Positions 8,524 to 17,492 of a stretch of DNA of 64,000 bases are shown here, in pieces. The stretch covers positions 1 to 64,000 of the forward strand of contig JAFZIL010000048.1 in NCBI GenBank assembly GCA_017554385.1, given 5' to 3'. Under the pieces are notes generated by a model. The model ran no database searches. It saw only the letters and a program-made list of their open reading frames with translations, and had not been told where the DNA came from. The DNA comes from Prevotella sp. (lineage in GTDB: Bacteria; Bacteroidota; Bacteroidia; Bacteroidales; Bacteroidaceae). The first letter of the stretch is position 1, and each line of letters opens with the position of its first letter. The translations under genes and the position numbers were made by a program.

Positions 8524-11500
8524 TTACTTCACAAACACCTTCTTGCCATTAATGATGTAGAGACCCTTCTGAGCCTTCATCACCTTCTGACCATTCAGGT
8601 TGTAGATACCCTCGACTGCATCGGTCTTGTTGACAATGGTCTCAATACCGGTGAGCTCACCTGAGAGGCATGCAAGACGGAAGTCGGAGAACGACATCCA
8701 GTTGTGAACCTCGCTGGTAACACCCTGTACACCAATGGTTACAACAGAAGGCTCGTCGGTAGTCACATTGAAGAGCACCCAAGCATCGTTCCAACCACGG
8801 TTGAAGTCACCACCAGCAGAACCGATAGTCTTCATATCCTTCGTTTCTTCGCCAGCCTTCAGTGTCATGGTCACAGCAGCCGAAGCACGACCCTTGACGG
8901 TGAGCAGATACTGACCCTTAGGCAGTGTAACATCCTGAGTAAGGGCGATGTCCCAAGAGCTGTCACCCCACTTGTTGCTGTCGAAGTACTTGTGAGCTGA
9001 ATTGCCCTCGCCATCGGTCCAAGGCTCATTGCTGAGGATCTGGATACCATTCTCAACGCTGACAGTCCATCCGTTGATACCATCCTCGGCCTTCGGGTTC
9101 ACGATCTTGTCGGAAACATCACCGGCACCCTCGACACCCTCAGCCTTAGCGTTCGACTCGATGTAGGCACGATAAGCCTTCACCAGAGCCTCAGTCTTAG
9201 CAGTAGCGTCGGCAGCGTTGGTAGCAGCACTGTTATTCAAAGCGTCCTCAACGACACCCTGCTTCTCTGCGCTGGCGTATGGCCAAGCTTCAGCATCGAT
9301 GGTGATGTTGGCCTGAGCCTCAGCCAGGCCGTCGTAAGCAGCCTTGGCATCCTTGAAGTTGTTGGTAGCCTCGTTCAGAGCCTTGATGGCAGCCTCGAGG
9401 GCGGCAGCATCGGTCTCGTCGACATTGCCATACTGCTGGATAGCTGCATCGAGTGCGCTCTTCTCATCGCCAGTCACATTTGCATAGTCTGCATTATTCT
9501 GAGCATCCTTGGCAGCAGCCAGAGCCTCCTCGTAGAGTTGCTTGTAGGCATTAGGATCGGTGATCGGGCCGTAGTAGGTCAGCTGGGCATTGTCGAAGAC
9601 AGTCCAGTCAGCGTTAGAGTTCTCGGTACGCTTGATACCAATCTTCAGCGTTCCACCGATGACATTCACCTTACCAGTGGTGTTGCCAGTGTACTCGCCG
9701 TTGGCGATAGCATCAAGAGCGGCACCAAAGTTTGCTGCGCTTGTCTCGTTGACGAAAGCAGCCTCGGTCTCGTTAGCATAGATCTTAGTGGTTCCGTTGG
9801 TACCATAACCAGCAATGCTGAACTCATAGATACCGTCGGGCACATTGGTCAAAGTCTGGTTGAAGTCGAACGTGTTGTTCCAGAACTCCACACCATAGGT
9901 AGCGCGGTCAGCATTAGGTCTACCAATGTTGACGTTACCACCGGCATGGGTTTCAGTCCAAGCGCTATTACGCAGGTCGTTGCGGTTGAACTTAGGAGCC
10001 TTAACGAGATAGGTAGCATCGACGGGAGCCTCCTCGGTGGCATTTCCCATCAAGATAAGCAGTGCATCCATGCGCAGACCCTCGAGGGTAGCGGCAGGAA
10101 CGAACTGCCACTGGGCAGCGGCAGCAGTACCGTCGGCAGCAAGCGTCACCACATCATTCTCGCCAGCGGTGAGATAATTCTCGCCGTTGCTGATGGTCAA
10201 CACATCGTCGGCCACCTTCTCAATCGTCCAACCATAGGCAGCACCATCGCACCATTCTCCATTGAGGAAGTGATTATTGCCACCATTGCTCACCTGAGAA
10301 TCAAGCGTATACTTGCCATCGACCAGAGCCACACCGAAGTCCAGACCTTCCTCGTTGACAGCGGCATGGGTACCCCAGTTAGCACCAGCAGCAAGATACT
10401 TGTGCGTAGCTACATTATATATATAATAGGTACCATCGGCCACTGCGGGCTTGAAGGGAGCCTCGTACTTCACGAGCTTGTTGCCTGCATTGAACTCATA
10501 GGTCTCACCATACTTGGTCATTGTACCGGTAACGATGACGGCAGCACCAACCTCCACGTCGTCGATAGAAGCGAAGTCGGCACCGTCGATGCCCTTACCC
10601 TTGTAGCACTCGAACTGAGCGCTCTCAGTTGTACCGTCGTCAGAGATCCAATAGGTGATGAAACCATCCTGGAACTTGTCGACCTTAGAAACGATACCCT
10701 TTACGAACACCACGTCGGTCAGAGCCACACCTGCGTCAATCAGATTGATAGCCTCTGCCACGGTGTAAGCAGTCTCCTCAGTGTTAGCGATGGTTGCCGG
10801 AGTATAGGTTGTAGTAGCGTCGGTAGCGTCAGCCAAAGTGACGACAACCTTCTTCAACTGGGTATTACCAGCAACAGCCAGCACAACGTTGGTCGAATTG
10901 CCTTCCCATACGCCCTCAGCAGCGGCATCGCCATTGATGGTATTGCCAGCATTCCACTTACCGTTTTCGTAGACCACCTTCACGATAGCCTTGCCTTCGG
11001 GAGCAACGAGCGTCATGGTGCCGCCATACATACGCATCTTCGGAGAAGAGCCCCAGTAACGGTTAGCTGTAGAAGCATTGCTCGGAGTGATGGTCATGGT
11101 GACGCCACCCTCGACGATAATCTCGTCCTCAGTAATATCACCATCATGGCTGGTGTTAGAAGAAGCAGCGTGGGTAGAGGCATCGAAGTCGAAGGTGACA
11201 ACCTCCTCGGCCACGGCACCCTGAACCAGTTCAATGCTGGTCACCTCAATGTTCTGGTAGCGTACATAGACGAACTCGTCGTAGAGCTTAGCCTTCATAG
11301 CCTCGTCGATAACGAACTCGTAAGGCTTTTCGTCGTTCTTGATGCCAGAAACCTCGTCGATGGTCTGTCCGTTCTTGTCGAGCAGGGCAATCTGACCGTC
11401 GGCAACAGTGCGCAGCGGGCCACGAGATGCGTCGGGCATGGTGAAGTTGACACGGATGATGTCACCCACCTGTGCGAAATCATTGAAGTAGGCAGCGTCG

Positions 11501-12834
11501 AGCTTGATGTTCTTGTAGTCACCTGCAGTCTCCACAGTACCTGTAGTAGCATCCCAAATCACGCCATAAGCAGGAGTAATCACAGGAGCAGCAGCCTCCT
11601 TAAAGAGATACAGACCAGTCACAGTGACATTAGCCCAGTTTGCACCCTTGATAGCATTCAGGTTGGCAATGCCCTTGTCGGCAAGCATCTGTGCCAGGTC
11701 AACAGTAACAATATTGTTCTCGTTGGTGAAATACTTGTCTTCCCAGCCGCCCTTCGGGAACTCAATCATGTGCGATTCAGCCTCTGTGGCACTATAGCCG
11801 CCATTATCGATATCGCGATTCATCATGATACGAGGAGTTCCTTCAGCATAAGCAACATACAGTTTGCTATACTCAGCCAAGTTGGCAAAGTTCAAATAGC
11901 TTACGTTACCGTCACCATAAGGCAGACCAGAGGGAACAAACAACTCATAGGAACATCCTGTAGCCGAACCTGTAGTAGGAGCAGTTGCGCTGTCCCAATG
12001 CATGAACATGGCAGCTGTCAAATCGGTGAAGCCATCCTTCAGTGCTAAAGCAGCAATAGCATCGTTAATAGCTGTTGTTGCAGCAGTCAGACTGGCCTCT
12101 GTGGCATCGGCAGCAGCGAGAGCAGCCTCAGAAGTAGTAATCGTACTCGTTAATGCGGCGAAAGAGGCATCCGTGTAAGCGAAAGAATTCACCATCTTAG
12201 CCTTAGCAATAGCGTCGCTCAGGTCTTCCTTGAACGAAGCGAGCGGGTCGGCGCTTACATACTCCTTCAGGGTATAGAAGCTGAACCATGTGGCCTCTTC
12301 GTACTTGGCGGGACCATTGTCCTTCAGATAAAGACCAGTGCCTTTGTTCTTCAGGGCAAACTTGCCGTCATTGGACTCAATCTCCCAAACAGCGAGATTC
12401 AAACCGTCCTGACCATTTTGTCCATTCAGACCCATGATAAAGCTGCAACCACCTGTAGCAGGTTGTGAATTCAGGCAACCACCACCCCAGATGGAGTAAT
12501 CACTACCATCAGCCTTACACGACTGAAGATAGTAACAACCGCTGACATCACCACTTTGGCCTTGGGTTTGGGCAGCAACCAGACGGAAGGTGAGAGCAGT
12601 GTTGGTCTCGACGAATGCCGTAGCATACACGTCATAGCCAAGGTTTTGGTTAGTTGTACCAAAGAAAGCCTTTGCGTCTGTTTCATTCACGATAGCAAAC
12701 TTCTGGCCATCTAACGCTGCCATAGTAGCGAGCTTCTGGTCAAGCTCATACGTCTTTACAGCAGCATTTGCTACGCCTGCTACACATAGCAGCAATAGCG
12801 TGAGAATAGATTTGGTTAATCTTTTCATAAGCAT
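8524..12834 (-). CDS. Giant secreted multi-module protein (1436 aa)
   Basis: A companion of the 1252-aa protein. Signal peptide 1-25. A beta-trefoil-like N-terminal region (~30-195) precedes a helical segment (~200-265). Module 1 is shared with the 1252-aa protein (~290-410; GLPYGDGN, PRIMMNRDID, LNAIKGANWANVTV). Further on are a beta-sandwich (~540-670), an OB-fold-like domain (~690-790; FVKGIVSKVDKFQDGFITY), a second ricin-like region (~793-920; YYIYNVATHKYLAAG), a beta-sandwich (~925-1100), FIVAR-like helices (~1100-1240) and a beta-sandwich (~1240-1390). The end (GIYNLNGQKVMKAQKGLYII) is the common Prevotella C-terminal motif. No enzyme domain is seen. It carries the shared PUL operator. 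Start: ATG at 12834, or the next ATG two codons on (MLMKR). Role inferred as glycan capture. Confidence 0.85.
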   Translation of the reverse strand: MLMKRLTKSILTLLLLCVAGVANAAVKTYELDQKLATMAALDGQKFAIVNETDAKAFFGTTNQNLGYDVYATAFVETNTALTFRLVAAQTQGQSGDVSGCYYLQSCKADGSDYSIWGGGCLNSQPATGGCSFIMGLNGQNGQDGLNLAVWEIESNDGKFALKNKGTGLYLKDNGPAKYEEATWFSFYTLKEYVSADPLASFKEDLSDAIAKAKMVNSFAYTDASFAALTSTITTSEAALAAADATEASLTAATTAINDAIAALALKDGFTDLTAAMFMHWDSATAPTTGSATGCSYELFVPSGLPYGDGNVSYLNFANLAEYSKLYVAYAEGTPRIMMNRDIDNGGYSATEAESHMIEFPKGGWEDKYFTNENNIVTVDLAQMLADKGIANLNAIKGANWANVTVTGLYLFKEAAAPVITPAYGVIWDATTGTVETAGDYKNIKLDAAYFNDFAQVGDIIRVNFTMPDASRGPLRTVADGQIALLDKNGQTIDEVSGIKNDEKPYEFVIDEAMKAKLYDEFVYVRYQNIEVTSIELVQGAVAEEVVTFDFDASTHAASSNTSHDGDITEDEIIVEGGVTMTITPSNASTANRYWGSSPKMRMYGGTMTLVAPEGKAIVKVVYENGKWNAGNTINGDAAAEGVWEGNSTNVVLAVAGNTQLKKVVVTLADATDATTTYTPATIANTEETAYTVAEAINLIDAGVALTDVVFVKGIVSKVDKFQDGFITYWISDDGTTESAQFECYKGKGIDGADFASIDDVEVGAAVIVTGTMTKYGETYEFNAGNKLVKYEAPFKPAVADGTYYIYNVATHKYLAAGANWGTHAAVNEEGLDFGVALVDGKYTLDSQVSNGGNNHFLNGEWCDGAAYGWTIEKVADDVLTISNGENYLTAGENDVVTLAADGTAAAAQWQFVPAATLEGLRMDALLILMGNATEEAPVDATYLVKAPKFNRNDLRNSAWTETHAGGNVNIGRPNADRATYGVEFWNNTFDFNQTLTNVPDGIYEFSIAGYGTNGTTKIYANETEAAFVNETSAANFGAALDAIANGEYTGNTTGKVNVIGGTLKIGIKRTENSNADWTVFDNAQLTYYGPITDPNAYKQLYEEALAAAKDAQNNADYANVTGDEKSALDAAIQQYGNVDETDAAALEAAIKALNEATNNFKDAKAAYDGLAEAQANITIDAEAWPYASAEKQGVVEDALNNSAATNAADATAKTEALVKAYRAYIESNAKAEGVEGAGDVSDKIVNPKAEDGINGWTVSVENGIQILSNEPWTDGEGNSAHKYFDSNKWGDSSWDIALTQDVTLPKGQYLLTVKGRASAAVTMTLKAGEETKDMKTIGSAGGDFNRGWNDAWVLFNVTTDEPSVVTIGVQGVTSEVHNWMSFSDFRLACLSGELTGIETIVNKTDAVEGIYNLNGQKVMKAQKGLYIINGKKVFVK

Positions 12835-12881
12835 TTGTTTTTGGTTAATAAATAAAATTATAATAATAGACTAATCGAATG

Positions 12882-12943
12882 CAAAGATACTATACACGCG
12901 CGAGAAAGACTTTTCAAAATGTCTCGTTACGTTTCCTATTTGT
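12882..12943 (-). promoter_or_regulatory. Promoter with PUL operator, 1436-aa gene
   Basis: The -7 box TATCTTTG is at 12882-12889. On the minus strand ACAT (12919-12922), 6 bp and AAG (12910-12912) end exactly 20 bp upstream. A second element, ACAA-N6-AAC, is 21 bp further up (to 12943). A TTTTG lies upstream, but at 25 bp it is too far for a normal -33. Confidence 0.75.
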
Positions 12944-13025
12944 TGCAAAAACATGAGACAAACAGCCATGAAACACCGATGCAGCGGCCATCCGCATGCC
13001 TCCGATGCATAAGCAGATAGTGACA

Positions 13026-13076
13026 GTCTTGCAAACAGGGGCTGTTTGGATGTCAAACAGCCCCTGTTTGCAAGAC
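13026..13076. repeat. 22-bp perfect inverted repeat (AAACAGGGGCTGTTT core)
   Basis: Positions 13026-13047 and 13055-13076 are perfect inverted copies around a 7-base loop. Each arm contains a small dyad, AAACAG-GGG-CTGTTT or its complement, and the two dyads are 22 bp apart (13033 and 13055). The core matches the 22-bp array at 62165-62274. It lies 44 bases past the HTCS stop codon and may also serve as a terminator, but no T run follows. Confidence 0.85.
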
Positions 13077-13120
13077 AAGGAAGTATTTATTGCGAAACGA
13101 CGTGGCAATGATGCATTCTG

Positions 13121-16100
13121 CTACTGCTCTGCATATTCGGACGGAGCCACGCCGAAATGTTTGCGGAAGATGGTAGAGAAGTGAGCAAGGTTAGAGAAGC
13201 CTACGGTATATGCCACCTGGGTGACGTTGATCTTCTGTTCCTTGAGCAGGCGGGCAGCCTGTTCAAGGCGGATGTTACGGATAAATTCGCTGGTCGAGAT
13301 ACCGGTCAGCTCCTTCATCTTGCGGTGGAGCTGTGCACGGCTGATGCCTACCTCCTGCGTGAGCATCTCGACGTTGAAGTCGCTGTCGCTGAGATTCTTG
13401 TTGATAGCCTTCATGATGCGCTCCATGAGCTGCTCGTCATTGCCTTTCACCTCGGGCTGTTCCACCTTGTCGGCTTGCTGCTGGGCACCGGTGAACTTAC
13501 CTTTCAGACGCTGGCGTCCCTGAATCAGGTTGTCGATAGTGAGGTGTAGCTCTTCCATGTCGAAAGGCTTGGCGAGGAAAGCGTCGGCACCACGCTCGAG
13601 ACCTTCAAGGCGGTTGCCCACATCGGCTTTCGAGGTAAGCATGATGACGGGGATGTGGGAGATGTTCATGTTGGTCTTGATCATGCGGAGCATGGTGAAT
13701 CCGTCCATCTCGGGCATCATCACGTCGCTGATGACGAGGTCGTAGCCATCGCTGGTGAGCAGTTCCTTCAGACCCTCCTTACCATTGGAGCAGAGTCCAA
13801 ACTTATAGTAGTGACTCAGCTCGGACTGAATGTAGCGGGCTATCTCAACATCGTCGTCGACGATAAGCACACGATACTTCTGCGAGCTATGAGAATGTTG
13901 CACGACAGGTGCACCCTGATCGGACAAGACACCTTGGACAACGGGGGTTTCGTCGATTTCCTCAGGAAGCAGATGGCTATTGCCTAAGGGCAGGGTAACG
14001 GTAAACACAGCACCACGCTGTCCGTCTGGGCGGTTCTGGGCGGTGATGGTTCCATGATGCATGTCGACAATCATCTTGCAGAGGTTCAGCCCGATTCCAG
14101 TTCCGTCGATGTGCATGCGACGCGAGTTGTTGCCTTGGTAGAAGCGGTCGAAGATATGTTTCAGACTGTCACTATCGAGTCCGATGCCGCTGTCGATGAC
14201 CTGCAACTGCATGGCATCGTCGGTATGGGTGAGGTTAATGGCAATAGTACCGCCGTCGTAGATATACTTGAAAGCGTTGGAGAGGAGGTTGGTTATCACC
14301 TTGTCGAACTGGGAATGGTCGACCCATGCCTCGATACTGTCGGCATCATGGTTGAAAGTGAAGTCGATGTTGCGGTCACGGGCGTTGAACTCGAACATCT
14401 TGTAGATGCCCTGTGTGAAGGCGACCATCTCGGTGAGCTGACAGTGGAGCTGGAGCTGCTGCTTGTCAATCTTACGCACGTCAAGTATCTGGTTGACGAG
14501 GTTAAGGATGCGCTTGGCGTTATGATCGATAGTGTCGACGGCTGCATTCTTTTCCAACTTCTTCAAGGCAGCGAGGATGAGCGTCAGCGGTGAACGGATG
14601 TCGTGGGTGGCATTGATGAGGAACTTCATCTTCTCTTCGTTCAGTTGCTGATTGGCATGGCGACGGTAGGTGCGCAACACATAGAATGCCAAGGCACCGA
14701 GAAGAGCGAAGTAGATGAAATAGGCGAGAAGCGAACGGTACCACGGAGCACGGATGGTTACTACAATAACCTTTGAGGGAGTGTACTCGCCAGAAACCTG
14801 GGCGCGCACCTCGATACGATAGGTGCCCGGCTGCATGTGACCAAGGGTAAACTCGTTGATGCCGGCGGGATTGGAAATCCACTGTCCGTCATTCACGCGA
14901 TATTCGTAGGCCACGTTCATCGGGTTGTCGAAGTTCATCTGGGAGAAGGCCAAAGTGACGGTGTGGTCAAGATAGCTCAGAGTGAAATAGTCGGACTCAT
15001 TAACGGGCTTCTCAGTAACACATACTCCATTGAGCACAATGCCCTTGGTGACTGTCTGACCACTTGCGAAGAAAGCCGTAAGCTGTACAGGGTCGAGCGA
15101 TGAATGGGCCTCCTTAATATCCTGAGGCGAGAAAACAGTGAGACCGTCGTTGTGGCCGAAGAAGATGCGGTCGGTATCGGTATGCATACCCACACCGTAG
15201 ATGTACTCCTTCTGCGTAAGGCCGTTGCCATTGATATGGCCAATGAACGACTGGCTCTTCAGCGAGTACTGCCAGATGCCATTGGACGTGGAGCACCAGA
15301 GGTCACCGTCGTTTGACTGTACGATATAACTGATAACCTTGTTTGCCAGTTGTTCACTACCCGGGAAACGACCGACCTGACGCGTACGGCGGTCGTAGAG
15401 ATAGAGCCCCTGCTCGGTACCTATGACGATGCTACCAGATAGTTGTTGTCCATCGGCCAGATGGCCATCGCGCAGTTCACAGACATCGAAACAGACAACA
15501 CCGTCGAGCAGTGAGTTCCAACCCATGGAACGGAAACTGTCGTCACGGGGCGAGAAGCACGACACACCCGACGAGGTGGCCATCCAGATGTAGCCCTGAC
15601 GGTCGCTGGCCATGCCCATGACCCAGTTGTTGCATAGATAGCCACGCACGCTGTCACGCTGGTTCATATCGTAGTTGCGCAGCTGGCCTGTAGAGGGATT
15701 GTATACGCAGAAGCCACGCGAAAAGGTCGAAATGTAGATGTTTCCCTCGGCATCGGAGGTCATGTCGTTGAAGCGGTCGCAGTCGAATGTCACACGAAGT
15801 TCGGAACGTCCAGTGACTGGATCATAGCTAAAGAGACCGTCGTCAGTACCCACCCAATAGCGGTGCTGACGGTCGCGGAAAATGAACTCAGCTGCGTTGG
15901 GCGCCGACGGACGGCTTACAACATGGCCATTGGCATTAAAACCGTAAACGCCCACGCCCTGAACGGTACACCAGACGATGCCGCCATCGCCCTCACAGAT
16001 GGAGGATACATTTGAGCCCAAACGCAACCCTTGGGCTGCAAAGCTCCAACTGCTGAACTGCATGGGACGCTGGGGCACCACGAGCAGTCCCTTGTGATGG

Positions 16101-17023
16101 CAGCCTAACCAGAGATTGCCGCTACGGTCGAAGAAGACTGCACTGATTTTAGCCGTATGAAGGTCGAGCTCAAAAATATCGATGTCGACATATTCCAGAC
16201 GCCGGGGATTGGTGTTGACAATGCGATAGACACCCTTTCCACGCGTACCTATATAGATAAAACCACTTTCGGCACCCCCGACGCGGGTGAACAGGACATC
16301 CTTGCCATCAACGGCACTCATATCGATATCAGCAATCGAGGCCTTGCCATTGCGCCAAGACATGACGCCATGGCTACAGACCACAAGTATCTCGTCAGCC
16401 AGTTCAATAAAGCCAACTGGCGTGCCCACCTGAGACGAGAAGGTCTCAACCTTGTCACCTTTACGCATGCTGAACGATGGTTCGAAGCCGCCCTTCCACA
16501 AGCGTCCATGCGAATCTTCAAACAAACGGCTGAAATAATTATTGGTTCCGGCCAAGGAATATAGAGAAAGACGGCCTTTGTCATCAAGGACAAAAGCTCC
16601 ATAGCCGGCAGTACCCAAAAGAATAGTACCGTCACTACGCTCTATAATAGTGGAGACTCGAGGATGGATGCCATCGGGAAAAGGATAGTGGACAAACGAC
16701 TCGGTGCCCATGTCGAAGCGGTCGAGGCCATGGTTGGTTCCTACCCAGAGCCGGCCCTTGCTGTCGCAAAGCAGCGATACCACGACATTGATTGCAAGCG
16801 ACGTAGTGTCGGCATCGTCATGAAGGAACGTCTGGTAATGATACCCATCGAAGCGGTTAAGTCCATAGTCAGTTGCAATCCATATACTGCCCTGGCGATC
16901 CTGACAAAGATCAGAAATAAGACCGCTGGAGAATCTGTCTGAAGGGAAAAGATGTCCGTTCTGCGCGTAGCATAAGCCATGCAACATGAGACAGAAGGAA
17001 AAAAATATTAGTAGTTTTTTCAT
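13121..17023 (-). CDS. Hybrid two-component system regulator (HTCS), xylan PUL
   Basis: A one-protein sensor and regulator expected to bind a xylan-derived oligosaccharide in the periplasm and activate the PUL. Signal peptide 1-20, then about 14 regulator-propeller repeats (motifs such as GSIWIATDYGLNRF and GRLWVGTNHGLDRF), a Y_Y_Y domain (~690-755) and one membrane helix (~768-790). The cytoplasmic part has the H-box NATHDIRSPLTL (~806), an ATPase domain (DSGIGLDSDSLKHIFDRF, GTGIGLNLCK), a receiver (~1047-1165, acceptor Asp in DLVISDVMMPEMDG) and an AraC-type HTH (~1195-1300). All key residues are present. 1300 aa is typical. It has a separate promoter without the PUL operator, consistent with low constitutive expression. 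Similar in type to the Prevotella XynR regulator; orthology is not shown. Confidence 0.95.
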   Translation of the reverse strand: MKKLLIFFSFCLMLHGLCYAQNGHLFPSDRFSSGLISDLCQDRQGSIWIATDYGLNRFDGYHYQTFLHDDADTTSLAINVVVSLLCDSKGRLWVGTNHGLDRFDMGTESFVHYPFPDGIHPRVSTIIERSDGTILLGTAGYGAFVLDDKGRLSLYSLAGTNNYFSRLFEDSHGRLWKGGFEPSFSMRKGDKVETFSSQVGTPVGFIELADEILVVCSHGVMSWRNGKASIADIDMSAVDGKDVLFTRVGGAESGFIYIGTRGKGVYRIVNTNPRRLEYVDIDIFELDLHTAKISAVFFDRSGNLWLGCHHKGLLVVPQRPMQFSSWSFAAQGLRLGSNVSSICEGDGGIVWCTVQGVGVYGFNANGHVVSRPSAPNAAEFIFRDRQHRYWVGTDDGLFSYDPVTGRSELRVTFDCDRFNDMTSDAEGNIYISTFSRGFCVYNPSTGQLRNYDMNQRDSVRGYLCNNWVMGMASDRQGYIWMATSSGVSCFSPRDDSFRSMGWNSLLDGVVCFDVCELRDGHLADGQQLSGSIVIGTEQGLYLYDRRTRQVGRFPGSEQLANKVISYIVQSNDGDLWCSTSNGIWQYSLKSQSFIGHINGNGLTQKEYIYGVGMHTDTDRIFFGHNDGLTVFSPQDIKEAHSSLDPVQLTAFFASGQTVTKGIVLNGVCVTEKPVNESDYFTLSYLDHTVTLAFSQMNFDNPMNVAYEYRVNDGQWISNPAGINEFTLGHMQPGTYRIEVRAQVSGEYTPSKVIVVTIRAPWYRSLLAYFIYFALLGALAFYVLRTYRRHANQQLNEEKMKFLINATHDIRSPLTLILAALKKLEKNAAVDTIDHNAKRILNLVNQILDVRKIDKQQLQLHCQLTEMVAFTQGIYKMFEFNARDRNIDFTFNHDADSIEAWVDHSQFDKVITNLLSNAFKYIYDGGTIAINLTHTDDAMQLQVIDSGIGLDSDSLKHIFDRFYQGNNSRRMHIDGTGIGLNLCKMIVDMHHGTITAQNRPDGQRGAVFTVTLPLGNSHLLPEEIDETPVVQGVLSDQGAPVVQHSHSSQKYRVLIVDDDVEIARYIQSELSHYYKFGLCSNGKEGLKELLTSDGYDLVISDVMMPEMDGFTMLRMIKTNMNISHIPVIMLTSKADVGNRLEGLERGADAFLAKPFDMEELHLTIDNLIQGRQRLKGKFTGAQQQADKVEQPEVKGNDEQLMERIMKAINKNLSDSDFNVEMLTQEVGISRAQLHRKMKELTGISTSEFIRNIRLEQAARLLKEQKINVTQVAYTVGFSNLAHFSTIFRKHFGVAPSEYAEQ

Positions 17024-17055
17024 TATGGTAAAACCGGTTTTCAGATTAGATGCTG

Positions 17056-17063
17056 CAAAGATA
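17056..17063 (-). promoter_or_regulatory. -7 box (TATCTTTG) for the HTCS gene
   Basis: A TAnnTTTG box 33 bp upstream of the HTCS ATG. A TTTG occurs only 12 bp upstream of it, too close for a normal -33. The ACAT/AAG operator is absent. Confidence 0.55.
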
Positions 17064-17135
17064 CAACTTATTTGTCAAATATAGTTCACAATTAACGTTT
17101 CTTATACTTTTCTTTTTGTCTCATGGCGCACAAAA

Positions 17136-17176
17136 GAAAAAGCGGCAGCCGATATTTCGCATACAGGCTTGCCGCT
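17136..17176 (-). terminator. Terminator upstream of the HTCS promoter
   Basis: On the minus strand AGCGGCAAGCC pairs with GGCTGCCGCT (one bulged base) around a 15-base loop and runs into TTTTTCTTTT. It isolates the HTCS gene from transcription coming from upstream. Confidence 0.75.
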
Positions 17177-17433
17177 GGGCATTAGTTTTACCATAACTAA
17201 TTACTCTCTGAAAAATCAACTACTAACTACACAAGTTATGAAAACATAACTAACTAATCAAATTACTTGGTTGGAAAGGCTTTCAAAGCCTAAACTAGTT
17301 CACTAACTATTCACTAACTATTTCACTAAAACTAACTTTCTCATCAATTTCTTATTGACAATGCAAAATTACGCATTTTTCCCATAACTGGCTATCTCAC
17401 ATGTTTCGGTTACTTTCATTTTCGTATTAATTC
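17177..17433 (-). ncRNA. Possible small transcript between two terminators
   Basis: The AT-rich stretch between the SusD terminator (17434-17469) and the terminator at 17136-17176 has its own TAnnTTTG box on the minus strand (TAATTTTG, 17364-17371). It contains repeated GTTAGTGAA-type units: TCACTAACTAT twice at 11-bp spacing near 17300 on the plus strand. Small stems are AGTTATG/CATAACT (17234-17251) and AGGCTT/AAGCCT (17277-17291). A ~200-base non-coding RNA is possible. No convincing ORF was found; a 30-codon frame runs into the downstream terminator. Confidence 0.3.
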
Positions 17434-17469
17434 AAAAAAAACCGCCGTCTGCGAGGGCAAACAGCGGTT
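17434..17469 (-). terminator. Rho-independent terminator of the PUL operon
   Basis: A 12-bp stem (two G-T pairs) with loop CCTC, followed on the minus strand by eight T. It is 24 bases after the SusD stop codon at 17493 and marks the end of the FAS1-SusCD operon. Confidence 0.9.
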
Positions 17470-17492
17470 GGAAATGGGTTTTTCGGCTCAAA

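Noticed and set aside
12952-17125. Shared 11-mer TTTGTCTCATG near the 1436-aa and HTCS promoters (12952-12962 and 17115-17125)
   Set aside because: The two copies are in opposite orientation relative to transcription and at different distances; only part of it recurs near GH98 (62310-62317), so it may be chance.
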